64,000 nt of DNA, taken from the NCBI GenBank assembly GCA_019057775.1, contig JAHLWT010000052.1:1-64000 (forward strand), in the 5' to 3' direction. A program made the position numbers and the translations under genes. The stretch comes from Promethearchaeota archaeon (lineage in GTDB: Archaea > Asgardarchaeota > Lokiarchaeia > Sigynarchaeales > SOKP01). The notes under the pieces were generated by a model, which was not told the origin of the DNA, did no database searches, and saw only the letters and a program-made list of their open reading frames with translations. This document shows, piece by piece, positions 25,418 through 34,279 of the stretch; position 1 is the first letter of the stretch; every line of letters begins with the position of its first letter.

Positions 25418-25930
25418 ATGGAAGAATACAAAAGGTTTACAATTTCTCTTCAACTGGAGTTGTATGAGAAATTCGAAAAATTCCGAAATAAAATCGGTTT
25501 ATCAAGATCAGATGCCATTCGGAAAGCAATGAACATTTTTATGATACAGGATGAAAATATCTCAATCTCATCTGATAATGTTGTTGGATGTATAACACTA
25601 ATGATGACTCATCAGCATTTTAATCTGACAGAAAATCATTCTCATGAACATGTAAAAAGTTCTAAACATGATCATGAGTATAGTTCAAGATCAACTTATG
25701 CTAATGTTCTACAAACCGATGAAATCCTCAAAAATGATATTCAGCATCATTTTCATGATATAATCATTTCTACTATGCACGTGCATCTTGAATATAAAAA
25801 GTGTTTAGAAATCATTGCTGTAGCAGGATCTTATAAAGACGTGAAAAATTTGAAAGATAGATTACAAAAATTAACGAGTGTACAATCTATTGGATTTTTT
25901 ATTGTTGATAATATAAGTATAGAGAAGTAG
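25418..25930 (+). CDS. nikR: NikR-type nickel-responsive regulator with His-rich insertion
   Basis: Ribbon-helix-helix repressor with a nickel-sensing ACT-like domain. The N-terminus EEYKRFTISLQLELYEKFEKF plus GLSRSDAIRKAM is the RHH DNA-binding module. The high-affinity nickel site is intact: H110, H121, H123 and C129 with 11-, 2- and 6-residue spacing, as for E. coli H76, H87, H89 and C95. About 35 extra residues at 66-98, with six or more His (HQHF, HSHEH, KHDHE), are inserted between the RHH and the sensor core, making 170 aa instead of about 133. ATG 25418 is preferred over TTG 25409. Probably controls lar or nickel uptake genes nearby. Confidence 0.88.
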   Translation: MEEYKRFTISLQLELYEKFEKFRNKIGLSRSDAIRKAMNIFMIQDENISISSDNVVGCITLMMTHQHFNLTENHSHEHVKSSKHDHEYSSRSTYANVLQTDEILKNDIQHHFHDIIISTMHVHLEYKKCLEIIAVAGSYKDVKNLKDRLQKLTSVQSIGFFIVDNISIEK

Positions 25931-26156
25931 AAAATAAGAATAAAATATTCCTATTCCTTAAGAAAGAGAATTAGGTATTAGGCGATTTGGTAAGGAATTT
26001 TTATTCTTTATTTATTAAATAAGGGTTATGTGTGTTACTTCTAAAATCTTAATTTAGAGATTTAAATTTCAAAACTCTCAAGGATTAGTAATTTTTCACT
26101 AATTAAAAATAAATAAAAATGAGAAAAAAAAATCGAATTAAAATTATTATAAAAGA

Positions 26157-26357
26157 CTACAAATCTTTTTCTTGGACTGTTTTTCTGTTATTTGCCTTCG
26201 CTCTTGCGATTGCTTTATCGAGAACATTAATGATTGCGTTGTTAAGTGAAGGACCATCAATCAAGTCTCCACTTGTGTTGCATTCTTTACCCTTTATATA
26301 TTCTCGAACTTTGCTTTTCACAAAAAGAGCTTCGACAGTACCAGCTTTTTTTGCCAT
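26157..26357 (-). CDS. Small histone-fold protein (66 aa)
   Basis: A 66-aa protein with the histone-fold layout: a first helix VEALFVKSKVREYIKGK, a long central helix SLNNAIINVLDKAIARAKANN, and the conserved RKTVQEKDL loop-helix, as in archaeal histones (RKTVxxxDI/L). It has CNTSGD between helices, seen in the short DUF1931-like histone-fold family rather than classical HMf types. Expected to bind DNA or form dimers. A GGAGGAAG ribosome-binding site stands before the ATG on the minus strand. The overlapping plus-strand frame (26119-26385) is a shadow. Confidence 0.75.
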   Translation of the reverse strand: MAKKAGTVEALFVKSKVREYIKGKECNTSGDLIDGPSLNNAIINVLDKAIARAKANNRKTVQEKDL

Positions 26358-26658
26358 TTTTTTTCTTCCTCCATTAATGATTTAAACTTAAATAAAAATT
26401 ATATTTTAAATATTATTCTGTCTTTCTTACATTTAAACTTTAAGATCAGATCATCTTAAACAATGAATAATCTCGCTCTAACTCCAATGTTTGTGTTCAA
26501 GTTTTTTTTTAAAATCTGGGTTCAATTTTAAAAATTAATATAAGTTAAGTAAGGTTTAATAATAATCAGATAAAGAAATCCCTTAATTATCAGAATTAGT
26601 CAATTATTGAAAAACAAAAAACTATTAAAACATCAATTTTTAAGAAGGTAAGATAAAG
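26358..26658. other. 301-base intergenic region between divergent genes
   Basis: AT-rich and without an open frame of interest. It must hold promoters for the histone-fold gene (minus) and the GHMP kinase (plus); a GAAGGTAAG ribosome-binding site lies at 26644-26652. Confidence 0.5.
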
Positions 26659-27663
26659 TTGAAGGAAATGATTTTGTCAAGAGCTCCAGTTCGAATCTGT
26701 GATATTGGAGGATGGACCGATACGTGGTTTTTCCCAAATGGGGCAATATTCAATATCTGCGTTGATCTCTATACATATGTTAGATTAGTTAAAAATCACA
26801 GCAACGAAATTAAAATAATTTCAGAAAACCTTAACCAACAGACAATAATTAAAGATGTCAGTAATATCGAATTTAATGGAAACCTTGATTTGTTAAAAGC
26901 GGTGGTGAAGCGGATGAATGTTAAAGCAGGTTTAAATATTTTTATTAGAGCTGATGCACCTCCTGGTTGCGGTACAGGTACAAGTGCAAGTGTTTCAGTT
27001 TCTTTAATAGCAGCACTAGCAGAATTATTAAATAAAAGCTTAGATCGAATGGAAATTGCCAGAATTGCCCATGAAATCGAGATTAAAGAATTAGAATTAG
27101 AAAGTGGAATTCAAGATCAATATGCAGCAGCTCTAGGTGGTATCAACTTTATGGAGATTAATTATCCTTTAGCGAATGTCTATCCGTTAGAATTGGATGT
27201 TAGTAAGATATGTCAACTTGAAAGTCAATTGGTTTTAGTATTCATACATTCAAGGAGTTCTGATGAAATGCATAAAGCTGTAATCGAAAATTACATACAA
27301 GGAGACGATTCGACTCACAACGCGCTGGAAACAATTAAAAGCTGTGCCTATGAAATGAAAAAAGCACTAATTTTAGATAATCTTGAATATATGGGAGAAA
27401 TTATGAACCGAAACTGGGCAGCACAGAAAAAACTACATCCTTTAATGAATAATCCAATCGTTCAGAAAATTGAAAATATATCAAGAAAAAATGGAGCGAT
27501 TGGATTTAAATTGAATGGTGCAGGCGGTGGAGGATCAGCAACAATTCTAGCAGAGATAGGGGCGGAATACAATTTAAAGAAGAAGTTAATCCAGAATGAG
27601 CTTCAAATATTACCAATAAAACTTGATTTTAAAGGCGTTCAAACTTGGAAAGTAAGGAAATGA
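26659..27663 (+). CDS. GHMP-family sugar kinase (heptose-7-phosphate/fucose kinase-like)
   Basis: Phosphorylates a sugar with ATP. Motifs: N-terminal SRAPVRICDIGGWTDTWF (motif 1 of the HddA/fucokinase group), APPGCGTGTSASVSVSL (ATP-binding motif 2), SGIQDQYAAALGGINFME and KLNGAGGGGSATIL (motif 3). The 334-aa size matches D-glycero-D-manno-heptose 7-phosphate kinase and related sugar kinases. Initiation at TTG 26659 is supported by GAAGG 10 bases upstream; the alternative ATG 26668 is possible. The substrate is not certain; with the nucleotidyltransferase at the window start it suggests surface glycan synthesis, though they are not linked. Confidence 0.85.
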   Translation: MKEMILSRAPVRICDIGGWTDTWFFPNGAIFNICVDLYTYVRLVKNHSNEIKIISENLNQQTIIKDVSNIEFNGNLDLLKAVVKRMNVKAGLNIFIRADAPPGCGTGTSASVSVSLIAALAELLNKSLDRMEIARIAHEIEIKELELESGIQDQYAAALGGINFMEINYPLANVYPLELDVSKICQLESQLVLVFIHSRSSDEMHKAVIENYIQGDDSTHNALETIKSCAYEMKKALILDNLEYMGEIMNRNWAAQKKLHPLMNNPIVQKIENISRKNGAIGFKLNGAGGGGSATILAEIGAEYNLKKKLIQNELQILPIKLDFKGVQTWKVRK

Positions 27664-27735
27664 ATATTGAATTCATAATAAGTCTTCAAATATGAAAACT
27701 TTGTGCTTTTTATAGTTATATTTCAATAGTTTAAC

Positions 27736-28536
27736 ATGGGAGTATTGAATCAGCTGCCTTTACATTCCAGTTTTAATGGAATTTACGAGAATACAAATCT
27801 TCACAATTTATTCATCTTCAATCGATCTGGTATATGTTTTTTTGGAAAAGATTTCACAAATTACTTTAAGATGGAGAAAAATTTAATTTCTCCGTTTATT
27901 ACTGCCCTGATGTCATTTTCTCAAGAGATGATTGGAAAGAAATTTCGGACAATAGAAATGGGTGATGTAAAATTTGTTATTTTTGAAAGAGGGAAATTGA
28001 TTTATAATATATTATGTGATTCGATTGAAAATGAAATGTATTTAGAAGAAATTATTTCTAAGATTGACAAACGTCTTTCAAACTATTTAGATAAAGAGAA
28101 AATTAATATTGATTCAGGGATAGTGTTTGATAGTAAATTAAACGAAGTTATTGATAATATAATAGATGATGTATTGAGCAATGAGTTTATTCTTAACTCA
28201 GAAGTTAAAATTAAAGAATATTTGAAGGATTTAAAATTAAATGATGATATAGATGGGACAATTCTGCTGACTAACAAAGGAAAGGTGATATATACCTCCT
28301 ATAATAAAATAGATTTGAAAATTTTTTTAAAGGAAGTGGATTTTCGAGTAAAAATCTATAATAATTCAATATTAAAACTATTTTATACCTTCAAAGATAA
28401 GCGTTTTATTTTTTCAGAATACATCCAAAATAAGTGCTTCATAATTCTCGTTTTTAATTCACACGCAAAATTCGGAGTTGCTGCTTGTTACTTGAATCAA
28501 GTGGTAAATACTGTTAAAAAACTCCTTTCAATTTAA
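27736..28536 (+). CDS. Longin-like plus roadblock-like two-domain protein
   Basis: A 266-aa soluble protein. Residues about 22-115 look like a longin-type domain: HNLFIFNRSGICFFGKDF, NLISPFITALMSFSQEMIG, FRTIEMGDVKFVIFERGK and IENEMYLEEIISKIDKRL. Residues about 165-266 look like a roadblock/LC7 domain: IDGTILLTNKGKVIYTS and a terminal LNQVVNTVKKLLS helix. A helical linker joins them. Both folds bind Ras-like GTPases in eukaryotes and both are expanded in Asgard archaea; the fusion suggests a GTPase-regulating scaffold. It is 72 bases downstream of the kinase gene but probably separate. Domain calls are from sequence layout only. Confidence 0.65.
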   Translation: MGVLNQLPLHSSFNGIYENTNLHNLFIFNRSGICFFGKDFTNYFKMEKNLISPFITALMSFSQEMIGKKFRTIEMGDVKFVIFERGKLIYNILCDSIENEMYLEEIISKIDKRLSNYLDKEKINIDSGIVFDSKLNEVIDNIIDDVLSNEFILNSEVKIKEYLKDLKLNDDIDGTILLTNKGKVIYTSYNKIDLKIFLKEVDFRVKIYNNSILKLFYTFKDKRFIFSEYIQNKCFIILVFNSHAKFGVAACYLNQVVNTVKKLLSI

Positions 28537-28718
28537 TCTACTTTCATACTTTTAGTTTGGTTTAAAAATAGAGGATTTAAATATTAAAATTTTTATGCCT
28601 TAGAATTAACTTAGAAATCTAAGAATATTAATTAAGATTTATTATTTATATAAACTAATTTAAAAAACTCTCAAATATAAATTTAAAATAAACATTTTAA
28701 TGCGAAGTGAAATCAAAT

Positions 28719-29222
28719 ATGTCAAAAACAGAAGAAGGTTTAAAATCGGCATTTGCAGGAGAGTCTCAGGCAAATCGCAAATATTTAGCTTTTGCTGAAA
28801 AAGCAGACAAAGAAGGATTCCCTCAAGTAGCAAGGGTTTTTAGGGCTGCCGCCGCCGCAGAAACAGTCCACGCCCATAATCATTTAAGAGTTTTAGGAGG
28901 TATCAAGTCTACTAAAGAAAATGTGAAAGCTGCAATTGAAGGTGAACATTATGAATTTACAAAGATGTATCCTGAATTTTTAGAATTCTCTAAGAATGAG
29001 GGAAATAAGGATGCTGAGAGATCATTTAATTATGCTAATGAAGTAGAAAAAGTTCATCACAAATTGTATTCAGCAGCTTTAGAAGCTGTTGAAAGCGGTA
29101 AAGATATGGAAAAGAAAGATCTTTATATTTGCCCTGTATGTGGATACACGCACGAGGGGGATCCCCCTGAAGAATGTCCGGTATGCGGGGCTAAGAAAAA
29201 AGTCTTCAAAAAAATTGAGTAA
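28719..29222 (+). CDS. rbr: Rubrerythrin
   Basis: Non-haem diiron peroxidase that protects anaerobes from hydrogen peroxide. The 167-aa protein has the four-helix ferritin-like domain with the two iron-binding E-x-x-H type helices (FAGESQANRKYLAFAEKA, AETVHAHNHLRVL, EGEHYEFTKMYPEF, ANEVEKVHHKLY) and the C-terminal rubredoxin-like iron site with CPVCG at both ends. ATG 28719 is chosen over GTG 28707; GAAGTGA lies just upstream. Marks an anaerobic, oxygen-sensitive lifestyle. Confidence 0.95.
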   Translation: MSKTEEGLKSAFAGESQANRKYLAFAEKADKEGFPQVARVFRAAAAAETVHAHNHLRVLGGIKSTKENVKAAIEGEHYEFTKMYPEFLEFSKNEGNKDAERSFNYANEVEKVHHKLYSAALEAVESGKDMEKKDLYICPVCGYTHEGDPPEECPVCGAKKKVFKKIE

Positions 29223-29231
29223 TTTTTTTTT
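29223..29231 (+). terminator. Poly-T terminator after rubrerythrin
   Basis: A nine-T run starting right after the stop codon, followed by TATTTTATTTTC, between convergent genes. Confidence 0.55.
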
Positions 29232-29245
29232 ATTTTATTTTCATA

Positions 29246-30835
29246 TTAAAAATTCCAAGGACTATAACAATTTCTTATTTTTAATAAGTATTCATCCAAT
29301 GAGAAATTTAATTTATTCTCAGCATTGTTTAAAGAATTAAAATTCGCACCATCATAATAATAATTAATAAGAAGCTCTGAAATCCGCTCATCTCCTAGTG
29401 ATATAATAGTTTGAAGCCTCGCACTCTTTATCAGCGTTTTATAATTTCTAAATTTTAATTGAATAGAGGAAAATTGTTTTAATTCTTTTTCTATTAACTT
29501 ATATTTTGTTAGTAATTCATTTATATTTATATCCAAAAAGAAGTTAATTTCTTTTTCATACGGAGTATTTAATTTTGGAATTAATGGATTTACGTTGATT
29601 CTAAGAGATTTTTTCTCAAACCCTAGATTATTAATTTTTTTTAGTAAATCAATAGTATCATAAATATCTTCATTGGTTTCATTTGGTAAACCTACCAAGA
29701 AATATAATTTAACGTTTTTAATTTGTGAATCTCTGATTTTAGTTAAAATCGAAAAAATTTTCTCATTTGATACTCTTTTACCAAGTGCATATCTTAATGA
29801 TTCGGATCCTGTCTCTGGAGCTAAAGTTATGGTTTTAATATTTCCTTTTTCCAATATTTGGATTATTTCATTATTCAAATGTTCTATTCGTATAGAGGGT
29901 AGTGTTAATCTTTTTCCTGTTTTAATAATAAATTCACAAATTTGTTTGAATTTGGGATGAGAAGACACACAAGACCCTATGAGGCTAACAACGTTGAAAT
30001 TGGAGTTTTTTATTCCATTCTTAATAATACTTATAATATTTTCATAGCTTCTGTTTCTAAATGGGGAGTTATGATATGATGAAATACAGAATTTGCACTG
30101 ATAAGGACACCCTCTATTTACTTCAACAAAAAAGTTTTCTTCAAATATCTTCTTTCCTTGGGAGGATTTAGACATTAATTGAATAATAGGGTTCGGAGAA
30201 TCATTTAAATCTTTTAATACTGTCCTATGAACTTTATTCTTCAGCTTAGGAATGAAAAGACCTTCAATTTTCTGAGATTTTTTTAAAAATTCATTATATA
30301 TAATTTTGTTTTCTTTTAATTCAAGAAGCAAGTCAAGAAATATCTTTAAGTTCGGTTCTGAATCACCGATAAATAGAACATCAAAAATTCTGCTGAATGG
30401 CATTGGATTTGAAGTCACAACTGGACCTCCTCCAATAATTATCGGGATTTGTAAATTGCCGTGCTTTATTGAAGGTTGACGTTCTTGAGAATATATAGGA
30501 ATATTTGCCTTTTCTAATATCCATAAAATATTTCTAAAATCATTTTCAAAGTGAAGTGAAAAGCCTAAAACGTCAAAATCAATTGGTAATACTTTATTTT
30601 CAAGAGATCGTAAAAAATTCTTCGAATTATAATCCTTAGAAGCAGGAAATCTTAATTTCAAATTTTCAGGTAAAAAAATTCTCTCACAAGCAAAATTATC
30701 AATAGAATTTATAAAGGAATAAAGAAGTCTGATAGCGTAGGAGGACATTCCGATCCTATAAATATTGGGATAAATTAATCCAAAAGATAAATCGATTTTT
30801 CTCCAATCTTTAATAATAACATTCTCAATTATCAT
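29246..30835 (-). CDS. Radical SAM protein with N-terminal B12-binding-like domain
   Basis: A 529-aa enzyme. The Cys cluster CPYQCKFC (CxxxCxxC) in VEVNRGCPYQCKFCISSYH binds the 4Fe-4S cluster that cleaves S-adenosylmethionine. The about 200 residues before it form an alpha/beta region (FGLIYPNIYRIGMSSYAIRL, DVLGFSLHFENDF, IIIGGGPVVTSNPMPF) like the cobalamin-binding domain of the large B12-radical SAM group. Downstream blocks IKTITLAPETGSESLRYALG and VKLYFLVGLPNETNED complete the SAM barrel. Archaeal relatives have unknown substrates. It ends 24 bases from the convergent rubrerythrin stop. Confidence 0.85.
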   Translation of the reverse strand: MIIENVIIKDWRKIDLSFGLIYPNIYRIGMSSYAIRLLYSFINSIDNFACERIFLPENLKLRFPASKDYNSKNFLRSLENKVLPIDFDVLGFSLHFENDFRNILWILEKANIPIYSQERQPSIKHGNLQIPIIIGGGPVVTSNPMPFSRIFDVLFIGDSEPNLKIFLDLLLELKENKIIYNEFLKKSQKIEGLFIPKLKNKVHRTVLKDLNDSPNPIIQLMSKSSQGKKIFEENFFVEVNRGCPYQCKFCISSYHNSPFRNRSYENIISIIKNGIKNSNFNVVSLIGSCVSSHPKFKQICEFIIKTGKRLTLPSIRIEHLNNEIIQILEKGNIKTITLAPETGSESLRYALGKRVSNEKIFSILTKIRDSQIKNVKLYFLVGLPNETNEDIYDTIDLLKKINNLGFEKKSLRINVNPLIPKLNTPYEKEINFFLDININELLTKYKLIEKELKQFSSIQLKFRNYKTLIKSARLQTIISLGDERISELLINYYYDGANFNSLNNAENKLNFSLDEYLLKIRNCYSPWNF

Positions 30836-30871
30836 TGAATTACCAGTTTAAAAATTATAATAAATTTGAAC

Positions 30872-31681
30872 TTAAATTGAAGATTCAATTTCACTTTTTA
30901 CTTTAATTTTTTTTATTTCTTCAACAATTAAAGGCAGAATAATACCAATTTTGTCATTAATTACAACTTCAGCACGATCATCTAGATAGGTAGGATCGTC
31001 ATTTACTATAATTAATTTTCCTTGTTCTCTTAATGTATATAGTGGTAAATCACATACAGGTGCTACACTCAATGATGATCCTGCAATTAACATAACATCA
31101 GACTTTTTAGCTAAATCTACCGACATATATTTTTCAAAATTTGGAAGATTTTCACCAAATAAAACAACCGAAGGTTTTAATGGAGCTCCGCAATAATCAC
31201 ATGACGGTGTTAATTTTTTTTTCTTTAATTTGTGTAGAATCTGTTCTTTGTTGTAGCTTGCACGACAACCTAAACAACTTAATCTATTAATGTTGCCATG
31301 AACTTCGTAGACTAGTACAGCGCCAGCTTTTTGATGTAGTTCATCAACATTCTGAGTTATAATACCCTTAATTATGTTCAATCTTTCAAGAGAAGCAATA
31401 GCATAATGACCTGAATTAGGTTCAGCATTGAATAAAGTAGGAGCAATTTCTTCAGCCATTTTCCAGAATTTTGACGGGTCTTTTAGGAGACTTTCCAATG
31501 TACCAAACGTTTCAATCGGGTACTTCTTCCAAATACCATCATCCCCTCTAAAATCAGGGATCCCAGACTCAGTTGAGATTCCTGCTCCAGTTAAAGCTAT
31601 AGCGTGTTTTGAATTAAAGAGTAGTTCTGCAGCTTTCTTAATTTTCTCTTTATCTGATGTTTTTAATGTATGTGTTTTCAA
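30872..31681 (-). CDS. Sir2-family NAD-dependent protein deacylase
   Basis: A 269-aa sirtuin that removes acyl groups from lysines using NAD. Visible: [20 protein letters not shown] (NAD loop), ITQNVDELHQKAG with the catalytic His in the YEVHGN block nearby, the zinc site CLGC and CDYCG, and MLIAGSSLSVAP. Starts with TTG 31681. It lies upstream of the radical SAM gene by 36 bases on the same strand, suggesting co-transcription. A diverged N-terminal fragment of a second sirtuin lies at 39310-39513, on the far side of the candidate defence island. Confidence 0.93.
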   Translation of the reverse strand: MKTHTLKTSDKEKIKKAAELLFNSKHAIALTGAGISTESGIPDFRGDDGIWKKYPIETFGTLESLLKDPSKFWKMAEEIAPTLFNAEPNSGHYAIASLERLNIIKGIITQNVDELHQKAGAVLVYEVHGNINRLSCLGCRASYNKEQILHKLKKKKLTPSCDYCGAPLKPSVVLFGENLPNFEKYMSVDLAKKSDVMLIAGSSLSVAPVCDLPLYTLREQGKLIIVNDDPTYLDDRAEVVINDKIGIILPLIVEEIKKIKVKSEIESSI

Positions 31682-31750
31682 GTTGATGATTAATATTTAA
31701 TTTCTAAAGGATATTAATTCTAATAAAACTTAAAATTAAATAATACCGTT

Positions 31751-34009
31751 TCACTTTTTTAAATTTTTTTTATTATGATTCATTAAATATTCATCGTATC
31801 TCTTTTCCCAGTCTGAAATTAGTTTTTGATATTTTTTAAAATAATCTCCCTTAATTAGAGAAATCAATTCTTCTGCTCTTGTTATCCCTTTTGGAGTGAT
31901 ATTAATCTCTTTAAAAGAATTTGCAGTTTCTTGATTCTCTGTTATATATTCTAAATTAAGCAGTTTTTTTCTATGTTTGCTAAAATATGAATTCTCTTTA
32001 TTAATGTAATGAAATGCATTCATAAAGAAATCAATTTCCTTAATGTAAATAAAATAAACACAAATTAAAACAATATCAAAAGCAGATAAACGTTGTTTTC
32101 TTGCATTATACTTTCTGTTTCTATGTTCCCAATGCGAAACTAATTCTTTAAACTCGTCTGGAAATTCTCCTGATCTTTCCTCAATTAATTCTTTTGCCTT
32201 TAGTATTCCTTCAAAAGTAATTTTATATATATCCTTATTAAACCCAAATCCTCTATATTGAAGTAATCTTTTCTCATATTGAATAAAATCTAAATCTAGT
32301 AGATTGCTTTTATATTGTTTAAAATAACTAGAAGATTTTTCTTGAATATAATTAAGTTCTTCTGCAATAAAAAATTCTTTTTTGGTGTCTTGAGAAAAAA
32401 TTTCACATATATAATAAATACAAATTAAAGCTGAATATATTGATTCTCCATAATCAAACATTTTCAAGAAAGGATTTGGAAAGGTATTCATGTTATTTTT
32501 TAATTGAGATTTCCAATGCATAATGATATCTCTTTTTTCATTAACTTTTTTATATAAATTATCATAAAATGTATTTACATATAATGCATCTATTTCATTC
32601 CTTAAAATTGTAAGAGCGTTATCATTGTAATTTACCGTTGTTATCATTGTATGACAATTCCTACAAACATAAATACATTCTTGAGCTATTAGATTTTTAA
32701 TCAACCATTTGATAGATTTGGTGTAATATAAGCCAAATTCAATTTTTTGAAGACCATTTTCAAATAAAGCTTCATTAGTGTGATGTGCATCAAAACAGTC
32801 AAGATGATCATTAATATTAACCTTTTCACAAATCGGGCATACAAAATTTTCTCCAAATATATATTCAATAACATATTTCTTTTTTACAAATCTAAATATT
32901 TGATTTCTTATTCTACTTAAGACTTGTGCAGGAGTGTTTTTTTTGGACAGTTTTATATCTTTTTTAGTATGCTCAAAATATTGTTTTGCCAAAAGATTCA
33001 CATTTTCTAAAACATATGATGTGTTTTTATCAATATCTTTTATGGATAATAATTTTAGAAAATTATAGATTCGAGTAAAATAATACATTTTATGATGTCT
33101 AGAAGTATGACAATTCCTACACCTTAAATCCATTCCACCTATCTGACTCTTCATTTTTACTAATGCTCCATTAAAGCTTCCACCTAACATTGTTTTGGGA
33201 GTAATATATCTATATCCTTCTCTTTTTACAATCGTTTTATACCTTTCAAGTCGATGGTCAAAAGAAAGAGCTGGTAAAAATTTATAATCAATATCAAACG
33301 GACAATAGCCATTTATCCCTTGACATTTACCATCATAATATATTTTTATTTCAGTCTTGAAATCTATATCCAAATAAGTAATAATATTCCCACTTCTATC
33401 CACACCTAGTATTAGTTTATATAAAGTTATATAGTTTCTAATTGATTGTCGTGTTGATTCTGGTAGCGAATCATATCGCTTTGTTCTAATATTAAAATCA
33501 AATTCTTCCCTTAGATATTTAATTATTGCTCGACAAACAGCTTGCCACATTGATTCTGATACAATTGACTCATCATGAAATAATAAGGATATTTCGGAAA
33601 GATTAATGAATTGATTTGTTTCATACAATCGTTTAACTTCTGTTAAAAATCCAACAATAGAACATATATATTTCTCTATAAATTCTTTAAATTCTGTTTT
33701 TCTTTCAATAATTTGAGGTTCTATGAAATTGAAGACTAATTTTTTTATATATTCTATAATATCTAAAATCTTATTCTTCGATAATTTGTGAATGGTAGTT
33801 TTTCCTAGTTCATTAAAAACAAATTTAGAAATTTGAACTTTTAAATCTTCCGAGATATATATATTCCTCTTTAATTCTGGAAAACAATAAGGACAAAATA
33901 ATTTCAGGTCTTTTCTGCTTTTTATTAGTTGATATGTATCTTTAAATTGTTTTTTACATTTCTTACAACGAAATCTTATATTTAAATGACCTATTATTCT
34001 ATTTTTCAA
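31751..34009 (-). CDS. Zinc-ribbon, double HNH-like, tandem winged-helix protein (candidate defence nuclease)
   Basis: I start at TTG 34009, after a GGAGAGGG site, giving 752 aa; a frame from TTG 34087 would add a hydrophobic leader. Order: zinc ribbon with RCKKC (C15, C18) and CPYC (C39, C42); helical region; HNH-like module 1 with LSFDHR (D251, H252), GGMDLRCRNCH (C297, C300, H301) and RHH; HNH-like module 2 with CPIC (C391, C394), CFDAHHT (H409, H410) and CRNCH (C449, C452, H453); then two copies of a winged-helix unit, each with SYF...LL-L-YI, an ITxxGIxxAxELI strand-helix and W-E-R. The CRNCH clusters are typical HNH zinc/active-site ends. DNA cleavage is inferred. Not a member of any family I can name. 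Confidence 0.7.
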   Translation of the reverse strand: MKNRIIGHLNIRFRCKKCKKQFKDTYQLIKSRKDLKLFCPYCFPELKRNIYISEDLKVQISKFVFNELGKTTIHKLSKNKILDIIEYIKKLVFNFIEPQIIERKTEFKEFIEKYICSIVGFLTEVKRLYETNQFINLSEISLLFHDESIVSESMWQAVCRAIIKYLREEFDFNIRTKRYDSLPESTRQSIRNYITLYKLILGVDRSGNIITYLDIDFKTEIKIYYDGKCQGINGYCPFDIDYKFLPALSFDHRLERYKTIVKREGYRYITPKTMLGGSFNGALVKMKSQIGGMDLRCRNCHTSRHHKMYYFTRIYNFLKLLSIKDIDKNTSYVLENVNLLAKQYFEHTKKDIKLSKKNTPAQVLSRIRNQIFRFVKKKYVIEYIFGENFVCPICEKVNINDHLDCFDAHHTNEALFENGLQKIEFGLYYTKSIKWLIKNLIAQECIYVCRNCHTMITTVNYNDNALTILRNEIDALYVNTFYDNLYKKVNEKRDIIMHWKSQLKNNMNTFPNPFLKMFDYGESIYSALICIYYICEIFSQDTKKEFFIAEELNYIQEKSSSYFKQYKSNLLDLDFIQYEKRLLQYRGFGFNKDIYKITFEGILKAKELIEERSGEFPDEFKELVSHWEHRNRKYNARKQRLSAFDIVLICVYFIYIKEIDFFMNAFHYINKENSYFSKHRKKLLNLEYITENQETANSFKEINITPKGITRAEELISLIKGDYFKKYQKLISDWEKRYDEYLMNHNKKNLKK

Positions 34010-34020
34010 TATTGGAAAGT

Positions 34021-34028
34021 CCCTCTCC
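34021..34028 (-). promoter_or_regulatory. Ribosome-binding site deciding the start of the HNH protein
   Basis: GGAGAGGG on the minus strand, 11 bases before TTG 34009. It lies inside the longer alternative frame, arguing that the hydrophobic N-terminal 26 residues are not translated. Confidence 0.45.
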
Positions 34029-34279
34029 TGAAAGCTTAATAAAAAACACAATACGAGAAGCAAAAAGAAGAAGATCCTATTCCTCAACTATATTTATAAG
34101 TAAAATATGTAGGAGAATAAATAACCATCAAGATAAGACTAAAAAAACAAAACAAATATCACTTGAAATGTTCATGTGATTGCATTACTTATGATTTCAT
34201 TAGTGATTCCGACATTTAATCGATTACTAATGTATTAATCAGATTAATTTTGTATATGGCAAATATTATACTCATAACT

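Noticed and set aside
26119..26385. 88-aa plus-strand frame across the histone-fold gene
   Set aside because: The minus strand has a ribosome-binding site and a recognisable histone fold; the plus frame is hydrophobic without features.
34010..34087. Signal peptide on the HNH-like protein
   Set aside because: Only present if translation starts at TTG 34087; a GGAGAGGG site inside this stretch favours TTG 34009, and a secreted zinc-ribbon nuclease would be odd.
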